A DNA stretch of 15,571 bases from KLAP211 sp964650085 (GTDB taxonomy: Bacteria; Patescibacteriota; Dojkabacteria; J137): positions 1 through 15,571 of the forward strand of contig CAZYSE010000026.1 of assembly GCA_964650085.1 (NCBI GenBank). The letters are read 5' to 3'. Shown in pieces: positions 5,690 to 12,890 of the stretch (positions are counted from its first letter, which is position 1; the number at the start of each line of letters is the position of its first letter). The notes under the pieces were generated by a model. The model was not told where the DNA came from. It worked only from the letters and a program-made list of their open reading frames with translations, and made no database searches. The position numbers and the translations under genes were made by a program.

Positions 5690-6262
5690 CTACTTTTGCA
5701 TCTCCAACACAGCTTTTAAAACCGAAGGCAACTCTACCACTCCTTCACTTCCAGTGAAATGACCCATATCGTGTTCCACTATTGTTTGCGCGTTGAGATT
5801 AACTTCAAACAAATCTTTATTTTCCAAAGGAACTACAGGATCAGTATCGGAGAAAATTGCTGTGAAATTTTCTGTATGCTGTTTAACTAAATCAAAGTTT
5901 ATTGGAGTTTCCAACCAAGGGTGAGCAATAGTTTTCTCATCATCAGTTTCTAAATTCATAAGTGTGAACCATCCACCTACAAAAACTGCTCCAAGAACTT
6001 TAGTTTTTAATTCTAGGCCTTCTAGGTAACGCAATATGGTCTGGCAACCGATACTATGTCCAACAAAGACTGTTTCCTCGTCGGGATCTGGTGCGATTTG
6101 TTTTAAGTGGTTTACCCATTCAGTAATATCGGGAGAATCAGTGTTGGGCATTGTTGGAATTGTGACTTGGAAGCCTTCTTGTTCTAGTTCTTGCTTCAAC
6201 CATGGAAACCAGCCCTCATCTGGTGATCCACTCCAACCATGAATTATAAAAGCTCTTTTCAT
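5690..6262 (-). CDS. RBBP9/YdeN-family serine hydrolase
   Basis: Predicted alpha/beta hydrolase of the RBBP9/YdeN family, 190 aa, which is the normal length. The N-terminal AFIIHGWSGSPDEGWFPWL (4-22) matches the family's oxyanion-loop region. The nucleophile elbow is GHSIG (68-72, Ser70). The acid is probably Asp141 in SDTDPVVP (138-145), and the catalytic His is His168 in MGHFTG. There is no signal peptide, so it should be cytoplasmic. The start codon overlaps the TGA of the upstream membrane-anchored protein (ATGA, 6259-6262), so the two are probably translated together. Substrate unknown. The cloverleaf palindrome follows 11 bases after its stop and may end the transcript. Confidence 0.92.
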   Translation of the reverse strand: MKRAFIIHGWSGSPDEGWFPWLKQELEQEGFQVTIPTMPNTDSPDITEWVNHLKQIAPDPDEETVFVGHSIGCQTILRYLEGLELKTKVLGAVFVGGWFTLMNLETDDEKTIAHPWLETPINFDLVKQHTENFTAIFSDTDPVVPLENKDLFEVNLNAQTIVEHDMGHFTGSEGVVELPSVLKAVLEMQK

Positions 6263-6921
6263 TTAGAAATTGTAACACTCGTCACAAAATCGTAAAATCC
6301 TTGAACTGCTGCAGAATTCTCTTCTGGTTCTAAACTTAATCTACCCGAATTAAAGCAAATACTTTCAAAACAACCATAAATCTCCGAAGTTAAAAAGCCA
6401 CCCTCTTCAGAATCAGAAATACTTCCTTCATCATTTATTGTTTCTCCTTCAACGCTTAATGTTTCTACTTGGCTTAAAGTAAATTCAATTAAACCAAATG
6501 TAAATGGCTTTTCTGCTTTAGTTGTATTTGTTTCGAATATCGAATGTTTAAAAACGTTTGGGATAGAAATAAAGTATGCTTGTTCTCCATCGGAAACTTG
6601 ATACACATCACATCTACTCTTGTCTGAGCAGAAAATGTTCTCCGAAAGATTTCCATCGAAGGCAAATCCTATTTCCCAGCTTTCTCCTAACGTGACTTTG
6701 TAATTATTGAATGTAATCTCTTTATCGTTGGTGTAAGTTATCGGAGTGTAGTTGAAAGGCTTTTCTTCTATTAAGCCTGGTAAATTATCTGAGCCTGGGG
6801 TGTTGAGTAACAAGTTCAGGAACACTACTCCAACTCCAAGTAATAATAGAATACCTATAGCTAACTCTATTCGTGTTTTTGTAAATACAGCTCTGAAGTT
6901 GTTTTGTTTTAAATCTTCCAT
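6259..6921 (-). CDS. Single-pass membrane protein with Cys-containing exported domain
   Basis: I recognise no family. A short basic N-terminus precedes one strong transmembrane helix (ELAIGILLLLGVGVVFLNLLL, 19-39). About 180 mostly polar, acidic residues follow and should lie outside the cell. The exported part has exactly four cysteines in two close pairs (Cys98/Cys104 and Cys184/Cys189), suggesting two disulfides. It also has an acidic low-complexity stretch (GETINDEGSISDSEEGG, 159-175). The 4-bp overlap with the serine hydrolase gene downstream links the two functionally or at least translationally. Its transcription appears to start in a palindromic promoter shared with the plus-strand operon at 6995. 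Confidence 0.75.
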   Translation of the reverse strand: MEDLKQNNFRAVFTKTRIELAIGILLLLGVGVVFLNLLLNTPGSDNLPGLIEEKPFNYTPITYTNDKEITFNNYKVTLGESWEIGFAFDGNLSENIFCSDKSRCDVYQVSDGEQAYFISIPNVFKHSIFETNTTKAEKPFTFGLIEFTLSQVETLSVEGETINDEGSISDSEEGGFLTSEIYGCFESICFNSGRLSLEPEENSAAVQGFYDFVTSVTISK

Positions 6922-6932
6922 AACTCAATCAC

Positions 6933-6993
6933 AAGACAATTTAATAAGTCATTGATATACTTAAAGTATATTTGATTTAGATACATCAGTAAA
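6933..6993. promoter_or_regulatory. Symmetric bidirectional promoter
   Basis: A perfect 17-bp palindrome at 6955-6971 (core TATACTT-A-AAGTATA) provides a TATACT -10 on each strand. Plus strand: AAGACA (6933-6938), 17 bp, TATACT (6956-6961), start near 6968, leading to the ATG at 6995. Minus strand: TTTACT (6988-6993), 17 bp, TATACT (6965-6970), start near 6958, leading to the ATG at 6921. Both spacers are exactly 17 bp and each -35 matches four of six consensus bases. The palindrome could also be an operator, for example for the RHH-like protein encoded next to it. Confidence 0.6.
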
Positions 6994-6994
6994 C

Positions 6995-7234
6995 ATGAAA
7001 AAAAGCATATTAGAAATTCTAAAACGCAAAAACTCGAAATTACTAGCAATAGACAAGGAAACTGCAGAGAAGATTGAGAAAATGCAGAAAGAACTTGATA
7101 CGAGTGCAGAAGACATAATTGTATCAGCATTAGCTTTATTGGAGCTTTCTTTGGGAAAAGAGGTTCATCTTTTGGATAAAAAGAATAACCACGAAACTAC
7201 AATTACAGCATTAGAAGGAACAACGCAATCATGA
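6995..7234 (+). CDS. Small RHH-like protein
   Basis: 79-aa basic/helical protein. Residues 15-50 (SKLLAIDKETAEKIEKMQKE, then LDTSAEDIIVSALALLE) have the outline of a ribbon-helix-helix domain: a short strand, a charged helix, a turn, then a helix with a hydrophobic face. I judge this by pattern only. The C-terminal tail is polar. If it binds DNA, the 17-bp palindrome 24 bp upstream of its ATG is the obvious operator and it would autoregulate. Its TGA overlaps the ATG of the next gene (ATGA, 7231-7234). An antitoxin role cannot be excluded, but the downstream genes do not resemble toxins. Confidence 0.7.
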   Translation: MKKSILEILKRKNSKLLAIDKETAEKIEKMQKELDTSAEDIIVSALALLELSLGKEVHLLDKKNNHETTITALEGTTQS

Positions 7235-7653
7235 AAAACGACGAAACATTTATACAGTTTATAGATCCCGAAGATATTATTGAGTTTATTCCAGACGATG
7301 CTTTACTTCAAAATGTTGGCGAGGAGGACACAGCTGAAGCGCCCTTTAGAGTTGCTGACAGCATTATCGAAGAAGCTGAATCATATTCAATCAAGAAGAA
7401 AGAAGATACAAGAGAACGTTTGGCAATAATTTACACAGTTGCAACCCTAGGAATCTTTGTTTTTGTTATAATTCTCAGCTTTATCGAATCCCTTGTTAAT
7501 AAAAGCGATCTTGTTGCTAACTTGAAGGAGATAATTCCATTGATTTCAGGAGTTCTTTTTGGGACACTGGGATTTGTACTAGGTTATTACTTTAGAAATG
7601 ATTCTAACGAACGAAATTCAGAAAAAATTAGAGACAATAATCGCCAAGATTAA
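7231..7653 (+). CDS. Small two-TM membrane protein with acidic N-terminus
   Basis: 140-aa protein of unknown function. The first 60 residues are strongly acidic (DPEDIIEFIPDDALL, GEEDTAEAP). Two hydrophobic helices follow: LAIIYTVATLGIFVFVIILSF (64-84) and IIPLISGVLFGTLGFVLGYYF (101-121). A polar, charged tail ends the protein. The second helix, with GxxFGxxGFxLGYYF, resembles many uncharacterised small bacterial membrane proteins. The start is coupled to the upstream RHH-like gene, with an SD-like AGAAGGA about 11 bases before the ATG, one of the few in this window. Its last 56 bp overlap the start of the DHH phosphoesterase gene in another frame. Confidence 0.75.
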   Translation: MKNDETFIQFIDPEDIIEFIPDDALLQNVGEEDTAEAPFRVADSIIEEAESYSIKKKEDTRERLAIIYTVATLGIFVFVIILSFIESLVNKSDLVANLKEIIPLISGVLFGTLGFVLGYYFRNDSNERNSEKIRDNNRQD

Positions 7654-8632
7654 CGATTCTCAAAAGATATTGGTTATTTCCGATAGCTCGATGGTAGATG
7701 AAGATTGCATCTATTCCGGACTGTCATTGCGATGGCTTTTTGAGCATTTGGGAAAATCAGTTGATAACGTAATCTTCTCAAAGATAAACGACACCTTCGC
7801 GAAAAAGAAGGATGTGAACTTAGTAACCTCTTGCTTCCCAGATCAAGTGGATTTTCATCAGTATGATTTAGTTTTCCTAGTTGACTCACCTCAATGGTCA
7901 AGAATTCTAACAATTAAAGCCGAAGAGATTTTGTTACTACACGGAAAAGATAAATTCGTACTTTTTGATCATCACATGCCAGAAGATATCGATGCGGATC
8001 TGGGCGATCAGTCGATCGATTATCCGTCCTCTTCAACAGGATTACTAATATATCAGACTTTGTTTAAAACATTAGGAATTGTTCCAGATTTAACTTGCGC
8101 TGAATATCTTTATAGAACAGTAATTTCAGATACTCAATGTTTAAAAGTAAACTCAAATGCAGATACGTTTGAATTCTGCGCTGAGTTCCAAAAACTTGGG
8201 GTGGATCATCAAAAAATTGTTGAGGAACTTTCCGAAGTTTCCAAACCTGCTATGGATTTCTTTGCTTATTGTTTATCTAAAACAGAATACTACCCAAACT
8301 TAAATTGTACTGTTTTGTATCAGGACGAAGCATTTGTAGATTATTGTAACGAAGTTTTTGGTGACACTTGGCGTGAAGTAGAAATGCTTAGCATGTACAA
8401 GGAATCGTTCATGAGAAGAATTACAGGATTCGAACACGGTTTAATTCTTTGGACACGAAATGATCCAGAAAAAACGAAAGTTAGTTGGAGATCAAAAGAA
8501 TATATTACGTTTGACTTAGCTGGATTTCTTGCTCAATTAGGATTTAAGACAGGTGGCCACAAAAATGCTGGTGGTGGGTCTGTAATGAAAAGTATTGAAC
8601 AAGTTAGAAGTGAAATAGAAGCTCAAACCTAA
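7598..8632 (+). CDS. DHH/DHHA1 phosphoesterase-like protein (NrnA-like, altered metal site)
   Basis: 344-aa protein with the order of motifs found in NrnA-type nanoRNA/pAp phosphatases. It has an N-terminal helix and ILVIS strand, an Asp-x-Asp motif (Asp34, Asp36), LVDSPQW (Asp96), the signature DHH (124-126), a TVISDTQ motif (Asp178) and a C-terminal substrate loop GGHKNAGGGS (319-328), usually GGGHxxAAG. The His normally four residues before Asp-x-Asp is Ser30 here, so one metal ligand is missing or moved. The start at 7598 is supported by the family's N-terminal helix, though it overlaps the upstream gene by 56 bp. Its stop overlaps the convergent gene by 4 bp. Whether it is an active nuclease is uncertain. 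Confidence 0.85.
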   Translation: MILTNEIQKKLETIIAKINDSQKILVISDSSMVDEDCIYSGLSLRWLFEHLGKSVDNVIFSKINDTFAKKKDVNLVTSCFPDQVDFHQYDLVFLVDSPQWSRILTIKAEEILLLHGKDKFVLFDHHMPEDIDADLGDQSIDYPSSSTGLLIYQTLFKTLGIVPDLTCAEYLYRTVISDTQCLKVNSNADTFEFCAEFQKLGVDHQKIVEELSEVSKPAMDFFAYCLSKTEYYPNLNCTVLYQDEAFVDYCNEVFGDTWREVEMLSMYKESFMRRITGFEHGLILWTRNDPEKTKVSWRSKEYITFDLAGFLAQLGFKTGGHKNAGGGSVMKSIEQVRSEIEAQT

Positions 8633-9462
8633 ATCTTCGTTTTGGACATGTGTATGTTCGCAATTAGTACATACGGCAGGATATCTGGATCACTCATCAT
8701 CTCTCGCATAACTTTATAAGCTGCTATTGCTTTTGGTTCGTTTGCATCAAATGCACCACTCCCAACAACGAATACATTCCCGACTTTTTTCAACTGCTCA
8801 CCTCTGATTCCAGCTAAACTCGCTACATTTGCACTAGATGGCCCCAATGTGTTTATGAAGTTCATAGTGTTATTGTACGCTCTATTTAACATATTAAAAT
8901 GAACTGGTTGTGTTGGATACGCAGGAGCATCCGTAACATCTTCTATTTTAGTCAACCCTAAAGCTCTAGTACACAATTGAAATAGTGACTTTTGAATGTT
9001 GTATATGTAGAAATCGGGATCATTTGCACCAGTTGCTAATTCTTTGCGTTCAACTGCACTACTTCCGTACCTCGGAATATTTAGAACAGTGAACGATTTT
9101 GGGTCATTAGTATTTCCGAAATTAACGTATGGAATAGTAACCCCTTCCGGTCTATTCCAATCTACTGTGATTACGCCCATTAGAATTTGAAACGGATCGT
9201 AAGTCACTCCGTTTACTTCTATTACACCATTTTCTACTTTTGCGCTCTTTAAAGCTGACCAGTCCTGAATAGTAACAGGTAAAGATTGCGACAGTTTTGT
9301 AGCTCCATCTTTTAATACACTACGAATTTTTATTTGATCATTAATCGTAAGCGCTATAATATCGGGGATACTTTGAACAAGCTTCTTTGCAAAATCAGGT
9401 GTTAAATTACCAGAAAGATGTTTTTTGAGTTCTTCGATAGTTCTAGGTTTATAAACATCCAT
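8629..9462 (-). CDS. Hypothetical protein, 277 aa, downstream of gltX
   Basis: I do not recognise this protein. It has no signal peptide or transmembrane segment and looks globular and soluble. The N-terminal 60 residues are helical (TIEELKKHL, DFAKKLVQSI). Residues 60-135 are strand-rich (VEVNGVTYDPFQILMGVITVDWNRPEGVTIPYVNFG). The C-terminal half has aromatic- and Asn-rich segments and ends with YKVMREMMSDPDILPYVLIANIHMSK. It starts 12 bp after the gltX stop on the same strand, so it probably shares the gltX transcript. Its TAG overlaps the end of the convergent DHH gene (8629-8632). No Shine-Dalgarno sequence precedes the ATG. Confidence 0.75.
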   Translation of the reverse strand: MDVYKPRTIEELKKHLSGNLTPDFAKKLVQSIPDIIALTINDQIKIRSVLKDGATKLSQSLPVTIQDWSALKSAKVENGVIEVNGVTYDPFQILMGVITVDWNRPEGVTIPYVNFGNTNDPKSFTVLNIPRYGSSAVERKELATGANDPDFYIYNIQKSLFQLCTRALGLTKIEDVTDAPAYPTQPVHFNMLNRAYNNTMNFINTLGPSSANVASLAGIRGEQLKKVGNVFVVGSGAFDANEPKAIAAYKVMREMMSDPDILPYVLIANIHMSKTKI

Positions 9463-9474
9463 AAATTAGTAATT

Positions 9475-11034
9475 TTAAATTTTAAGTCTTTTCAAACATT
9501 CACTCTTACCTAATATTTGCATTGCCTCAAACATTGGCGGGGAAAATGGACTTCCTACAATAGCTACTCTTAAGGTCATGAAAATATCTCCAGCTTTAGC
9601 TCCCAACTCTTCTGAAATCTTTCTAACACCTTGTTCCCATTCTTGATGCCACCAAGTGCTTGCATCATCCGGCATGTTTGAAATGTGAGCTTTTAGTTTT
9701 TCAATAATTTGCGGAAGATTATCTCTAACCTTATCAAGCTGCTTAATACTCCAGTCTACATTAGTTGGAGCAACATAGAAGAATTCTAACTGTTGAAGTA
9801 TATGCCAAAAATTTACAGCTCTTTCCTGAATAATCATAAGCTGTTTTGATAGCATTTCTGAATCTACAGATATCAAAGTTTTTGCAAACTCGATTAAAGA
9901 GTACATTTTTTCTTTACTCTCAACTTTGTAATCTCCTTCATCAACAAGATTCAATGTTAAGTCCTCTTCGTTTGCTGTAGTTAAATATTTTTCAATCCAA
10001 TACTTAAATTCAGCAGTGAGTTGTTCAACAGTTAAATTTCGCAAGTAAATTCCATTAAACCAATCCATTTTTTTATTATCCCAAGTAGCATTTGCTTTCT
10101 GCAATCCTTCCATATCGAAAGTTTGAACGTATTCATCCAAAGTGAAAAGTTCTCTATTATCTTTTGGTGCCCAACCCAACAACATTAAGTAGTTTAGGAT
10201 CGCTGGTTTTAAATAACCTCGAATTGGAAGACCGTTAACTCTAAAACTTCCCGATCTTTTGCTGAACTTTTTTCCAGGAGTCGAAGGATCTAAAATAACT
10301 GTAAAGTGACCAATAGCGGGCATTTCCTCTTTCTTAATTCCAAGTCCTTCGTAAATTAATACATGAACAGGAGTTGAAGAAAGCCATTCTGAACCTCGGA
10401 ATACATGGGTAATTTCCATTGCGATATCATCGTACATTGCTGCAAGGTGATAGGTAGGAATTCCACTAGATTTCATGATTATCATATCGTCTACGTCTGC
10501 AGAATCCCAAACAACGTTGTTTTTTGTGACGATATCATAGAACTCGATTTTTCTGTTTTCTGGAACTTTTATTCTGATTGTGAATTTTTCTCCGTTTGCA
10601 ATTTTCTGATTGATTTCATCCTGAGATAAGTTTCTACATTTTCCGTCATATTTTGTTCGTTGTTTTGCTAGGGTCTGCTCTTCTCTAAGCTCTGTTAGTC
10701 TTTCTGGCGAACAAAAACATTTGTATGCGTATCCATTGTCTACTAATTTTTGAGCAGCAACTTGATACAAATCTAGTCTTTCAGTTTGGGTATATGGAGC
10801 AAATGGACCGCCTTTGTCTGGACCTTCGTCCCAATCCAATCCAAACTCTCGAATCCATTTCATGTTGTATTCAAGAGCATCAGCTACCAATCTTTCTTGA
10901 TCGGTATCTTCATTTCTCCAAATAAATTGACCGCCGTTTTTTTTAGCCAACGCGTAGTTAATAAGAAATCTTGATAGCATTCCTACATGAGCATAGCCTG
11001 TTGGGCTTGGAGCCATTCTTGTTCGTACTTTCAT
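9475..11034 (-). CDS. gltX: Glutamyl-tRNA synthetase
   Basis: Class I synthetase charging tRNA(Glu) with glutamate. The N-terminus MAPSPTGYAHVGMLSRFL holds the HIGH-type signature as HVGM (16-19). EDTDQER (42-48) is the conserved glutamate-site region. Cys106, Cys108 and Cys133 could form a zinc site. VFRGSEWLSSTPVH (211-224) and the KMSKS-type loop KFSKR (256-260) complete the active site. The C-terminal anticodon domain ends LRVAIVGSPFSPPMFEAMQILG, as in bacterial GluRS. At 519 aa it is slightly longer than the usual 470-500. Whether it also misacylates tRNA(Gln) cannot be judged here. It has its own extended -10 promoter in the 48-bp gap after the Fic gene. Confidence 0.97.
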   Translation of the reverse strand: MKVRTRMAPSPTGYAHVGMLSRFLINYALAKKNGGQFIWRNEDTDQERLVADALEYNMKWIREFGLDWDEGPDKGGPFAPYTQTERLDLYQVAAQKLVDNGYAYKCFCSPERLTELREEQTLAKQRTKYDGKCRNLSQDEINQKIANGEKFTIRIKVPENRKIEFYDIVTKNNVVWDSADVDDMIIMKSSGIPTYHLAAMYDDIAMEITHVFRGSEWLSSTPVHVLIYEGLGIKKEEMPAIGHFTVILDPSTPGKKFSKRSGSFRVNGLPIRGYLKPAILNYLMLLGWAPKDNRELFTLDEYVQTFDMEGLQKANATWDNKKMDWFNGIYLRNLTVEQLTAEFKYWIEKYLTTANEEDLTLNLVDEGDYKVESKEKMYSLIEFAKTLISVDSEMLSKQLMIIQERAVNFWHILQQLEFFYVAPTNVDWSIKQLDKVRDNLPQIIEKLKAHISNMPDDASTWWHQEWEQGVRKISEELGAKAGDIFMTLRVAIVGSPFSPPMFEAMQILGKSECLKRLKI

Positions 11035-11056
11035 ATAATGTGTGAGTATTTGCTTG

Positions 11057-11065
11057 ATTATATCA
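11057..11065 (-). promoter_or_regulatory. Extended -10 promoter of gltX
   Basis: Minus-strand TGATATAAT, a perfect extended -10 (TGnTATAAT), in the 48-bp gap between the Fic gene and gltX. The start would be near 11050, leaving a leader of about 16 nt with no Shine-Dalgarno sequence. The -35 position is poor, which is normal for extended -10 promoters. Confidence 0.6.
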
Positions 11066-11082
11066 ATGTAAAGGGAATAGAG

Positions 11083-12099
11083 CTACCACTCGCGGCTCTT
11101 TATTCTGTCCAATACTTCTTCTAGCGATTTATCCAGTATCTTTATTGCTTTCTGCTTATACAAGTTAGTACCAACAAGATCTAACCAGGAAAGCATAGTT
11201 TTTGCAGCTTCTAAATATGAGGCTAAATAGTTGTCATCCTCAAAGCTTCTATCAATGAATGCTTTAATATTCATATTCAATCCTTCAGCATACCTAAAAT
11301 AATGAGCAGTACTTCGTGGAAAGAAATCAAAATCTATACCGCATTTCAGAATAAAGTGAAGCATCAATCTTCCTGTTGGTTTCCTTATAGGATCATCTAT
11401 GGGAATATTTGAAGTTTCATCCTGAGGTAAACTACATTTAAGTCCCATTCTCTTAAACTCTAATTCCATAAATCTATCAAAAGTTCTGTGGTTTCCTCCC
11501 ATAAATGGATGAATAAATTTACACCCAACCGTATGAAAGAAAATTAAGTACATGAGAAACCTTATTAACTTGTATTCACTATCAATCTCCCCTAAAGAGT
11601 CAACAAGGTTTCTATATCTTGTCCCTAATTCATTCATTAATTCTGTAAGTCTAAGATTGGGTGCAGCATAATCACCTTCACCCAAAGCTCGAGAGTACAT
11701 ATTAATTCCAACCGGATGGTATACATCTTCCTTCCCCCATTCACTTTCAATTTGTGCCAAAAGTCTAAATCTGCCTTTTGCACTTGGTGACGGATATGTT
11801 ACCTTGAGCTCCCCTAAGTTTGGACTTTCACCTACTACAATTTCTTTATCACGTAGCTCATCCCACAATAATGCGTGTCTGGATCGTTCTAGTAGAAGCT
11901 TGTCTGGTTGTGGATGTCTATCTTTTTCGGATAACCCTGTATTGGAAGTAGCAAGCCTGTGAAGAATTAAAAGTGTCTTTGTAGGATCATAGTCCCGCTT
12001 TATCAATGATTCGAAACAATGATCTCTAATCGCTTGTTGCGTCTTAGCTTTTAAAGCATTGTCTGTATCAAAATTTGTTGATCTAATGAAGCCATTCAT
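11083..12099 (-). CDS. Fic-domain protein with altered active-site motif
   Basis: Fic proteins transfer nucleotide or phosphate groups to target hydroxyls, often AMP onto protein. The core is recognisable: an active-site flap-like YAAPNLRLTELMNELG (144-159), helices LIRFLMYLIFFHTVGCKFI, then HPFMGGNHR (197-205), the counterpart of HPFx[D/E]GNGR. His197 (catalytic base) and Arg205 remain. The acidic Mg-binding residue is Gly201 and the second Gly of GNG is His204. I see no [ST]xxxE[GN] inhibitory motif. The 338-aa length fits a Fic core with extra N- and C-terminal helices. It lies 11 bp after the phosphatase gene and has its own TATAAT. The target is unknown; it sits directly upstream of gltX. 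Confidence 0.82.
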   Translation of the reverse strand: MNGFIRSTNFDTDNALKAKTQQAIRDHCFESLIKRDYDPTKTLLILHRLATSNTGLSEKDRHPQPDKLLLERSRHALLWDELRDKEIVVGESPNLGELKVTYPSPSAKGRFRLLAQIESEWGKEDVYHPVGINMYSRALGEGDYAAPNLRLTELMNELGTRYRNLVDSLGEIDSEYKLIRFLMYLIFFHTVGCKFIHPFMGGNHRTFDRFMELEFKRMGLKCSLPQDETSNIPIDDPIRKPTGRLMLHFILKCGIDFDFFPRSTAHYFRYAEGLNMNIKAFIDRSFEDDNYLASYLEAAKTMLSWLDLVGTNLYKQKAIKILDKSLEEVLDRIKSREW

Positions 12100-12109
12100 A
12101 AAGTTCCAG

Positions 12110-12118
12110 ATTATACCA
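12110..12118 (-). promoter_or_regulatory. Extended -10 promoter of the Fic gene
   Basis: Minus-strand TGGTATAAT is a perfect extended -10. It ends ten bases before the Fic ATG at 12099, giving a leader of only about 4 nt. The TATAAT includes the TAA stop codon of the upstream phosphatase gene. It would let the Fic gene be expressed separately from the two upstream genes. Confidence 0.55.
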
Positions 12119-12890
12119 GAACCTCTGATTTCACAGCTTTTATAGCATTCTTGGTCCCCACTAAGTAGAAATCAATGCCCTGATACTGAACAATCTCTAC
12201 TTTCGCCCCAGCTTCTTGAGCGATTAGTAAGCCGGCGAAAATATCCGCTTTTTCTTTTGTTTTTCGTACAGTTTTTATGAAAATTTGAAAATAGTTGCGT
12301 GCAACATAACAAAGCGACAAAGCTCCACTTCCAAACATTCTAACTTTCAGAAAAGTTTTCATGTTCATTTTGTATAATTCCGAAATCCATTCTACTTCGG
12401 ATTTATCTTGAACAACGTGGTCCCAACTGACGATAGATCTATCTATTGGTATTTCTTGATTCACAATTAGTTCAGTAGCTTTATCTACGACTATGAGAAA
12501 AGCGCCTTTACCTTTTTCTGCAATGAACAATTCCCGAGTCATAATATTTGCGACCACAGCAAATATCGATTCTCCATTTTTTATTCTGACTATTGAAATC
12601 GAACTTAGGGGGACACCAAACAAGTATTGTCCAGTTCCATCTATGGGATCAATTAACCAACCCCCTTCGTTTCCTCCGCTCTCTTCACCCCAAGTTTCTT
12701 CGTCTGGGAAATTCTTTAAAATGTAACTTATTATTTCTTTTTCAATATATCTGTCTGCTCCACTTACAAGTTCTTTGTTTGCTTTTGAGTCATAATTTGT
12801 TGGTACGTGATCTTGAGCATACAGCACCAGTTCTGACACTTTAGAAAGTAAACTTTCGTATTCCTTAGAAATGTTTGGCAATGTATTCAT
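12111..12890 (-). CDS. Inositol-monophosphatase-family phosphatase
   Basis: Metal-dependent sugar-phosphate phosphatase of the IMPase/SuhB/CysQ superfamily, 259 aa, normal length. Metal-site motifs are in order: WGEESGG (67-73, Glu pair), then WLIDPIDGTGQYLFGVPLSSISI, the DPIDGT signature (81-86). The second half has GSGALSLCYVA and KADIFAGLLIAQEAGA, equivalent to the WDxAAGxLIxxEAGG region with Trp replaced by Ala. The substrate could be inositol phosphate, a nucleotide or another phospho-metabolite. Its ATG overlaps the TGA of the CofD/YvcK-like gene (12887-12890), so both are made together, and a phosphorylated intermediate of that partner is a reasonable guess. Confidence 0.93.
   Translation of the reverse strand: MNTLPNISKEYESLLSKVSELVLYAQDHVPTNYDSKANKELVSGADRYIEKEIISYILKNFPDEETWGEESGGNEGGWLIDPIDGTGQYLFGVPLSSISIVRIKNGESIFAVVANIMTRELFIAEKGKGAFLIVVDKATELIVNQEIPIDRSIVSWDHVVQDKSEVEWISELYKMNMKTFLKVRMFGSGALSLCYVARNYFQIFIKTVRKTKEKADIFAGLLIAQEAGAKVEIVQYQGIDFYLVGTKNAIKAVKSEVLV

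Noticed and set aside
6909..7130. Minus-strand 73-aa frame with hydrophobic, Leu/Cys-rich sequence
   Set aside because: It crosses the divergent promoter and is antisense to the coupled RHH-like gene; its hydrophobicity reflects the A-rich complementary strand.
6995..7653. Toxin-antitoxin pair
   Set aside because: The RHH-like protein could be an antitoxin, but the coupled partner is a 140-aa two-TM protein without toxin features and the operon continues into a DHH enzyme.
10405..10974. Plus-strand open frames inside gltX
   Set aside because: They are antisense to conserved GluRS motifs, and no promoter or recognisable protein was seen.
12493..12844. Plus-strand open frames inside the IMPase-like gene
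   Set aside because: They mirror the DPIDGT region on the other strand and have low-complexity, non-protein-like composition.
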